Of a DNA stretch of 64,000 nucleotides, positions 57,436-64,000 are shown piece after piece (within the stretch, counting starts at the first letter, position 1; the number at the start of each line of letters is the position of its first letter). The stretch lies in the NCBI GenBank assembly GCA_903772945.1, contig CAICTM010000234.1:23882-87881 (forward strand). Direction: 5' to 3'. The stretch is from Seminavis robusta. Its lineage: Eukaryota > Bacillariophyta > Bacillariophyceae > Naviculales > Naviculaceae. The notes under the pieces were generated by a model that was given only the letters and a program-made list of their open reading frames with translations, was not told the DNA's origin and searched no databases. The position numbers were made by a program, and so were the translations under genes.

Positions 57436-59002
57436 CTAGAGCTCGTCACCTGCGCTGAATCGTTTTGGCTCAAATGGATGTCGCACCATCATGGGATCAA
57501 TCCAGACTCCCTCTTCACCCGGACCACTCCATTTGACGGTATCCTGTGTTGCACACCACCCATTGGGACAAGTTGGTTCTTTGAAGCTGGTGCCAATCAT
57601 TTTCAGTGGAGTTTCTTTCTTTTCTTCCACTTTATCATTCCAACCAGGAGGCACAATGTAATGGGCCCGTTGCTGATGATCCGTCTGCTGCCATCCATGG
57701 GTAGGATAGTAATGAATGAATATGGAAGAATACCAGGATCCATTGAACATTTTAGGGCGGCCGTGCAAACACTTGCTGGACTCATAAAAGAGAATATCCC
57801 CCGGCTTGAGAACCACCTCGTGGGTGCGACCCAGTAGATCCTCAATGTAGATTGGCCAATCTTCTGCATCATCCGAGCTGTCAATGTGGAAAATCATAGA
57901 GACAATGTGGGTCTGCTTCTTGTCTGTTGTTGTGTAGGCGGCAAATTGTTGTGCGGTAAGCAAGAGTCTCGCGTCGTGGCAAAAACGATTCAATGTACAG
58001 TTGATTCTCCTTACCAACATGCATATTCACTATCTTGGAAGGCGAAAAGACGAGAATTGAATCATTTTTCGGGTGAGGCATTTGCAAATTGTTCGAAGCG
58101 CAATGAAGTTGGAATATATTCTGGTCCGAAACTTACAGACACTATTATTCTGGTAGAGCCGGAATCCGTAAGCAATGTGGGGCGTCAACTCCATTTGTGC
58201 CCATGCTTCAGTGTAGGTTTGAAGCTCTGTGAGAACCTATGGCAAAAATAGAAAAATGAGACATTATCAAGAGGACAAGCTGAAAAACACAACAAATGCA
58301 ATTTCTTACTCGTTTGGTCAAGTCAGGGCGGTCGATAAAGAGACATCGCGGCCCTTCAATGACATCCACTTGATACTCCAAGCGAGCTTCTCCGCGCTCC
58401 AATCCTCCCCGAATTCCTTCCTGAAGAGCCTGGGTGAGCTCTTCGGGGGCTCGGACCAAACCAAATCCATACTCGGTAAAATTCTGCACCAAAAAGGCGG
58501 CAAAGACAGACTGGAAAATAAAATGTAAACGGAACAAGTTGCATAAGTTTCAGCTTTTTTTGTGTGTGTGCTGCCCAACCGAACAAGTCTACAGAACTGT
58601 ACATACCTGCATCCATCCTGGACAAAAAGGCAGAAAAAAAACAAATATTTTAGCAAATCTGCGCTGGCCGCCAAAAAAAATTGGAAAACCAACTTTCTCA
58701 CCTTCGTATTTTTCTCCGTGGTTGTCCATTTCGCGAATCTGCTTGAAACGATGCTCATGAACGCTACGCCATCCTTCGTTGTTGGGAATGTAGTCCTTGG
58801 GTGGCCATTCGCGTGGATATCGTCTGCCCTCGACGACCAAAAACAGAGCGATTGTGAGATCGAGCATTGCATATTATCGAATGACCGAAAAAGGTACCTA
58901 CCGATCGTACTCTGCCACCCGATCAACTTCGTACATGGCCGAGCATGGAGCAAGCTGCACAGCTCCAAGGAGGCACAAAGCCAACAACAACAACCGGACC
59001 AT
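57436..59002 (-). CDS. ER prolyl 4-hydroxylase-like 2-oxoglutarate/Fe(II) dioxygenase, seven exons
   Basis: Exons 59002-58902, 58823-58702, 58617-58607 (11 nt), 58510-58310, 58236-58137, 58029-58015 (15 nt) and 57923-57436 join in frame to 345 residues with GT-AG introns. The first ~20 residues are a signal peptide (LLLLALCLLGAVQLAPCSA). The family block RYPREWPPKDYIPNNEGW follows, then FAAFLVQNFTEYGFG and the catalytic fold. The Fe(II) ligands are His and Asp of NMHVD and His of KCLHGRP, and Arg after that His is expected to bind 2-oxoglutarate. The C-terminus GDEL resembles KDEL/HDEL retrieval signals, so the enzyme should reside in the ER lumen and hydroxylate proline in secreted or wall proteins. 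The HVD motif spans a micro-exon boundary, so annotation without the 15-nt exon would lose the active site. Confidence 0.85.
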
Positions 59003-59437
59003 CGTCAATATCTTCTTTTATCGATAAAGAAAGACAACAACAACCCAAAGGAGAACCGTTAGTCATCATGGATCTGAAAGTCCGCGATCAAAAGTGGGGG
59101 TTCTCATTGCAGTCATTGTCCTACGGACTTCCGGATGACTGCAGTTTCTGAGAATTCGATCGAACCGCTGGTTAACAGCGCACGTTTCAACATCAATCGG
59201 CGCCGACCTGCGATCTGTTCTCGGAAAGATCCTCGATCTGCTCACAAAATCCAAGAGCCTCCAACAGAAAAAGCTCAAGCAAACTCCCACACTGACAACA
59301 AGTCCAAGCAATCGGCAAAGTACAAATTCTTTTGGTATCTCTCTCGCTCTCATCACAAACAAACCAAACAAAACAAAACAAAACAAAACAAAACAATAAC
59401 AGAAAAAATCATTGCATCCAGCAACAACTACTTCACC
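59003..59437. promoter_or_regulatory. Divergent intergenic region between P4H and macrodomain-sirtuin genes
   Basis: 435 bp separate the two ATG codons. An (AACAA)-rich tract lies at about 59355-59398, close to the macrodomain-sirtuin start, and fits a 5' leader. The reading frame of the downstream gene is open upstream to an ATG at 59135, so a longer N-terminus of 101 residues cannot be excluded. Confidence 0.5.
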
Positions 59438-61351
59438 ATGTCAACCGAAGAACTCAAAGCCGCTCTCATGTCTGTCCTTCGCGATGGCGGATACGATCCT
59501 GAATCCATCGAGCAATCAAGCGAGACGGCGGATAGTTATCGTGAATTTTTGGGCAATGCGCTCATTGCGTCGGACACCCACTGGCGCGACGAAACCTTGA
59601 CGTTGATTGATAAGGTCTGGCAACACGAAAGTGATGCCCGTGCAACAATCCGCATCGAAGACTTGCCCGCGTTTACTACTGCTCATGGAACCAACATTTC
59701 TCTCTGGAAAGGAGACATTACACAATTGCAAGGAGATTCCTTGGCCATAGTCAACGCTGCCAACGCCCAAGGTCTCGGATGCTTTGTACCTGGACACAGG
59801 TGCATTGACAACTGCATCCACCGTCAGGCTGGCCCTCGACTTCGAATGGAATGTCAAACCGCCATGCAAAAGCGTGGCAGAACTCTGTCTGCAGGGACAG
59901 TACCCATTGTCACCTCGGCCTACTTTATGCCCAGCAGTCATGTCATTCATGTGACTGGTCCTCATGTCCAAAAGGGAACATATCCCACACATTCAGACAA
60001 GGAAAAGTTGTGGCAAGCCTATCAACTTGCACTCAGGACCGCCTCGAGGACGGAAGGCGTCAAATCCATTGCGTTTCCTTGTATTTCAACTGGAATTTTC
60101 GGCTTTCCGCAAGAAGACGCCGCTGGCATTGCTCTTTCCGCCGTTCGAAGCTGGCTCGCGAGGCATCCAGGTGTCTTGGACAATGTGGTTTTCAACGTCT
60201 TCAGTTCCAAGGATCATGCCTTGTACCAGCAAACCATGCCAGCAATCTTTTTGGACAGCGATGGCTTTGAAAGTCCTACAACAACAGTAGAAGAAGAATC
60301 CATGGTCTCTTCCTCCGAACAAACAGCGTCCATGCGGCAGAGAACTATTGACCTTGCCAAGCAGTGGATCAACAATGCTGATGCGGTCCTAATTTGTGCC
60401 GGGGCAGGTATGAGTGTCAAAGAAGGAGAAATGGTCTACACCAACCCGGATGATTTTGCCAAAGCCTACCCATGGTTCCCCAAGTGGGGTTACAAAACCA
60501 GCTATGAATGCATGGGATTGATGGGAGATCAGTCTGTCCCACAAGCTGCAAAATGGGCTCTGAATGCAAAGCACATGGACAATATGAGATGGGCCTTTAC
60601 ACCCAACGAAGGATACAAACAACTGCTGGATCTGGTTGGCCAAAAGGAGTACTTTGTGCTTACTTCCAATGTGGACGCTTGCTTTGAACGCAGTGGTTTC
60701 AACTCCAACAACATCTACACTCCCCAAGGCGAATGGACCTACCTTCAATGCATGAATGCTTGCCAGCCGGATTCAGTGTTTGAATCTCGTCCCTACATTG
60801 ACCGCATCCTGCCTCACATTGGCCAGGACGGGTTCATTCCGGAGGAGCTTGTCCCAAAATGCCCACGATGCGGAAGCGACATGTTTGGAAACGTCAGGGG
60901 CGGGAATTGGTTTTTGCACAATAAGTATGAAGCTCAGGGTACCGCACTTCTCAAGTGGATGCAGCACAAGTTGGATGCTGGATCAAAAGTGGTTGTGATC
61001 GAAATTGGAGCTGGCTTCAATACTCCCACCGTGACTCGTCTTCCCGTGGAATCGTTTGCTCGAGAACTCGGCGACCGTGCCCGCCTCATTCGTATTAACC
61101 CCACGGAAGCTTCTGTTCCCGAAGACCTGAATGCCGTTGCTCTTGAAGAGGGATGGCAGGTGTTGGCTGATATTGGAGAGAGTGAGGGCATTGAGGGAAA
61201 CAAAACGACTGTGAAAGAGGAAGAACGTGGCGTGAAGCAGGCCCTATCCGATGCCGATCTTCTAGTGTCGAATAGCATCAGAGTGCGCTACGCGAGGTAC
61301 TTTGGCCATTTGGATTTCCGAAAGTTCCTTGGTCAACTTTGTGGTGATTGA
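59438..61351 (+). CDS. Zn-type macrodomain fused to class M-type sirtuin
   Basis: An intact 637-residue single exon from ATG 59438 (CACC context). Residues ~65-270 form a macrodomain with VNAANAQGLGCFVPGH and the motif CxxPxHxCIDNxIH (residues ~114-128), which marks zinc-dependent macrodomains known to remove ADP-ribose. After a Glu/Ser linker, residues ~300-635 form a sirtuin: GAGMS NAD+ loop near 322, TSNVD near 408, a TPQGEW segment where deacetylases have the catalytic His-Gly, and a CPRC zinc-ribbon pair. This Gln replacement and context fit the ADP-ribosylating SirTM class. In bacteria the two activities are separate genes in lipoate-linked operons, and fusions are known from some fungi. 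It would write and erase mono-ADP-ribosylation; the target here is unknown. Confidence 0.9.
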   Translation: MSTEELKAALMSVLRDGGYDPESIEQSSETADSYREFLGNALIASDTHWRDETLTLIDKVWQHESDARATIRIEDLPAFTTAHGTNISLWKGDITQLQGDSLAIVNAANAQGLGCFVPGHRCIDNCIHRQAGPRLRMECQTAMQKRGRTLSAGTVPIVTSAYFMPSSHVIHVTGPHVQKGTYPTHSDKEKLWQAYQLALRTASRTEGVKSIAFPCISTGIFGFPQEDAAGIALSAVRSWLARHPGVLDNVVFNVFSSKDHALYQQTMPAIFLDSDGFESPTTTVEEESMVSSSEQTASMRQRTIDLAKQWINNADAVLICAGAGMSVKEGEMVYTNPDDFAKAYPWFPKWGYKTSYECMGLMGDQSVPQAAKWALNAKHMDNMRWAFTPNEGYKQLLDLVGQKEYFVLTSNVDACFERSGFNSNNIYTPQGEWTYLQCMNACQPDSVFESRPYIDRILPHIGQDGFIPEELVPKCPRCGSDMFGNVRGGNWFLHNKYEAQGTALLKWMQHKLDAGSKVVVIEIGAGFNTPTVTRLPVESFARELGDRARLIRINPTEASVPEDLNAVALEEGWQVLADIGESEGIEGNKTTVKEEERGVKQALSDADLLVSNSIRVRYARYFGHLDFRKFLGQLCGD

Positions 61352-61608
61352 AAGCTGGGCTAGGTCGGAAAATGAGCCTATACTATTAGTATTTCCGTAC
61401 GCAAGCTGGCCTCGAGATTTCGTGATGAAGAATAGTAGGAATAACCGAGTAAAGTGCAAAGGATGCCATGAGTTGCCGCAGTTATTGTCCAAATCGTAAC
61501 AAGCTAGCTAGCTAGCTAGAGTCAACCGGGGTGGCCCAATGTAGAAATGTGTTTCTTGGAGCGGTTCTACCAGGTCTCGTTGGGCCTTTGGTCCTGAAGC
61601 AAACAAGG

Positions 61609-61802
61609 AATTTCGTCTCCTGGAGACGATTTGCTTTAGGGGTAATGGTACCGATGGGGGCAGAGGTTTGAATTATACCCGGCGCGCATTACTTAGAAGG
61701 CCCTGTAGAAGTCTACGTATTCGACTAGATAGTATTGTATTGACGGGATACAGTCAACGCATGTACATGCACATGAAAGTCGCCTTGCGTTCTTCACATT
61801 TT
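61609..61802 (+). repeat. Dispersed ~194-bp repeat, copy 2
   Basis: Same orientation as copy 1 at 35267-35458, with about 95% identity by eye. Differences include small indels (ATAG insert near 61727) and a few substitutions. It begins with the same CGTCTCC-GGAGACG palindrome. Confidence 0.8.
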
Positions 61803-61978
61803 AAAAGTTGGCTCCTAATTTTTCGGGGTCGCCTGTGATTTGATTGGACGCTTGATCTTTTTTCAATGACTGACATTGAATGACGTACGAGGTGCAATGC
61901 GAATCTCAGAAAGGTAGTTGTAGTAATAAAAGTTTTTATTATACAGATTAATTTACCCTATATCCCTACCGTTCATAC

Positions 61979-63720
61979 TTATAACAAGAACCCGTCTTCT
62001 CGCTGGAACATTTCATCGTATTGATCTTCTCCTAGGACAGAAAGCCCAATAGTATCCTTAAATCTTGCAAGCATGTCTCTCATTCGTTGTGGCATGGCAA
62101 AGTTCTTTGGATCCCAATCCAGCTTCTTCAATAAGAACAAACCACTCATGGTTCGCACCCTTGATAACACCACGTAAGCCCAGTTTTGACAGTATCGCCA
62201 TGAATGTACCAATAACCACACTGCAGTATTCCCTGTAATTTGTGTCCAGTTGTCGCAGAATTGCTGATAATCGGGAACTGCTTACCCTTCATCTTGGTGT
62301 GTACAACTTCTCCGTCATAAAACCATCTGGTACTGAAAGTGTAGTCTTGCTCCGTTACATAAAAAGTACGTGGCATAATAGTCTCCATTTCATGTTCCAC
62401 AAGGATAGATTTGACTTGACCTGAGAAAAAAGCCCGAATCTTGCAGCCGTTGTCGAGTTGAATAACCATGGGGGCAACCATGCCTCACATTCACCTTTCT
62501 ACAAAAAGCCGAGATCCATTGGCTTCTCCATTCGGAACATTCGTGTTCTCTGTAAACATTACAGGACACCCCTTATATAACTTCAAAGCAGGATCAACAC
62601 GTTTTCGTGAGTCCGAACCGGGTTTTAACGAGTTTCTCCACATGTTGAAAAGAAGTGCTTTAAAACCGAATTGCTCTTAACAGGAACCAGTGTCCCTGCT
62701 TGATTGGCCATTTGAAGATCGTCCATGAAAATGAGTACTGCATCCATCAGCACGGAATCATCAGCAGGTTTGTTCTTCCCGCAAAATTCTTCGAAGATAG
62801 CTGAGTTAATGGCATCTCGATCTCGATTCAGATAAGTAGCAACTTGAATGTTCTCTGGTGGAACATGGGTTGGGCCAACCATGCAGGCGTCATTGATGGT
62901 CTCAATATCTTCTTCTGTTGTCGCCCTTCACGGAATCTTAAACGCGTTGCCCCCATTCAGGACGTCTTTGAAGCGGTGCATTCCATCTAACTCATAAATG
63001 AATTCAGAGAGTCATGAAATTCAGGAATGGTGTGCTGAAGATTGTAAATTGGGGGGCGTCCCACTGGTTCAAGTTGAGAGTAGTCCCCCGCGAACACCAA
63101 GTTAAGTCCCCAAATGGTTGGTATTCGTCTTGCATCAAGGTCTTGGTGTAGTGGAATATCTTCACTAAGTCAAGTTCCCCCGCGAATGAAATTTCGTCGA
63201 TGATAAGCATCCGTGCGTCACTCCATTCTACTACCAAGTTCTTCGCCACACTTTCCCGAGTTCTGTTCAATCCCACAGCTGAATGCGTTGTTTCCCCATG
63301 TAGTATTGTAGCAGCAACCCCCGACATAGCAGTGACAACAATGGTTCGGTCGTTAAATGGATGATCAATCAAACTGCAGATTCTTTGCCATAGGCCATGA
63401 CTAAGTCAATTACGGTAGTCTTCCCACTTCCTCCAGGCCATGTAGAAGAAGAATCAGTTGGGTGCCACGACTTCCTTCAAAATCAAAAGGTTTTTACGAG
63501 AAAGTCGGACTTTTGCCTTCAACCCCATATCCGGGACTCCATCCTCTAAGTCCACCTTTTCAGCTTCCTCATAAAATGTCAACAAGAAGGCTGCAATGAT
63601 ACACTCGAAAGCCCTCTCTGTTTGTCGTCCAGATTGGCAGCCGTTGCCCAGTCACTTATACTTCTCACGCTTCCATTCGCCTGCGACACTTCAACCTGCG
63701 GATTGTACTTAAATACATTT
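61979..63720 (-). pseudogene. Pif1/Helitron-type DNA helicase, decayed
   Basis: Minus-strand fragments in order give SISDWATAANLDDKQR, then QLILLLHG with a Walker A GGSGKTT one frame away, and AMSGVAATILHGETTHSAVG. They continue with Walker B IIDEISFA, NIQVATYLNRDRDAIN, ISNSATTGHKLQG and WAYVVLSRVRTMSGL. These are the ordered motifs of Pif1-family helicases, which in this setting usually belong to Helitron-type rolling-circle transposons or their relics. Frame shifts (one inside Walker A near 63437) and stops separate the pieces, so it is not functional. No Rep/HUH domain is visible within the window. Confidence 0.75.
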
Positions 63721-64000
63721 GCCCTTTGGATGCACTCCCGTTTGTTAAGTAGAACTTCAATGATCTTGTGATATCGAGTGTAGGCGGTTCCACTCTGCTT
63801 CTCTTTGTAGTGCCAGTCGTGTGAAAGTCACACATTATGGTAACAAATTCGTCTTCTCTAACGAATTCTCAGGATGGGTAACTGCACGTTGTATCCTGCG
63901 TTGTCGCTTCCATTGTGACGTATAGCCGTAAAACTAAAACCATCAAATGTGCTTGCCAGAAAGTCCCGGTTTGAATCTGTTGTGCCCTGGCTCTCAAAAG
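63721..64000. other. Right edge of window, possible upstream part of the helicase pseudogene
   Basis: Short interrupted minus-strand frames only. It may continue the helicase relic beyond the window, but no motif supports a call. Confidence 0.3.

Noticed and set aside
59135-59437. 101-residue N-terminal extension of the macrodomain-sirtuin gene
   Set aside because: In frame, but crosses an (AACAA)n tract typical of leaders and has no conserved block; the ATG at 59438 has a good CACC context. Not fully excluded.

Overview
The window looks like nuclear DNA of a photosynthetic stramenopile, most probably a pennate diatom. The evidence is compact genes on both strands, short GT-AG introns (41 to 99 nt) with several micro-exons, a carrier protein with a plastid-type leader, diatom-style ankyrin/LRR-like families with 27-residue repeats, and Ty3/gypsy, gag-like, piggyBac-like and Helitron-type helicase remnants. 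Species-level assignment is not possible from the sequence alone.

Left part (1-26 kb). A very large minus-strand gene (80-10630, six exons) encodes RME-8/DNAJC13, the endosomal DnaJ co-chaperone, carrying long Gln/Met-rich tracts. It is followed by a MITE-like element overlapping the edge of ankyrin-family debris, an intact cytochrome P450 (12400-13830), a small secreted protein, a second MITE, a broken ankyrin-repeat gene (16599-17932), a compound tetranucleotide microsatellite, a mitochondrial-carrier-family transporter with an apparent signal peptide, an LRR-like orphan family gene, a two-domain flavin-reductase-like gene, and an eight-exon type II membrane glycosyltransferase (GT8) with a 9-nt micro-exon.

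Central part (26-40 kb). The most unusual locus is a minus-strand gene (26185-34372) that reads as one polypeptide: acidic Ser/Asp/Glu repeats, CDPK-type kinase 1, EF hands, linker, CDPK-type kinase 2, four EF hands, basic tail. The exon joining the two CDPK units is open and has no ATG, so the second kinase has no evident start of its own. An amidase-signature hydrolase and a head-to-head pair of paralogous NmrA-like Rossmann proteins follow.

Right part (40-64 kb) is rich in repeats. It holds a TIR element with palindromic subterminal arrays, a three-copy ~430-bp tandem repeat with hairpins, a vWF-D-like secreted protein with an in-frame TGA, a four-TM protein, a secreted Cys-rich protein, and a piggyBac-like transposase truncated by a 5.1-kb element with perfect 79-bp inverted repeats that encloses retroelement gag, protease and RT debris. 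Then come a seven-exon ER prolyl-4-hydroxylase-like gene (micro-exons of 11 and 15 nt) and, divergently, an intact zinc-type macrodomain plus class-M-type sirtuin fusion (59438-61351), a candidate self-contained ADP-ribosylation write/erase enzyme. The window ends in a decayed Pif1/Helitron-type helicase.

Several otherwise conserved reading frames carry single-base shifts or one in-frame TGA. Whether these are real pseudogenisation or residual assembly errors cannot be decided from this sequence.
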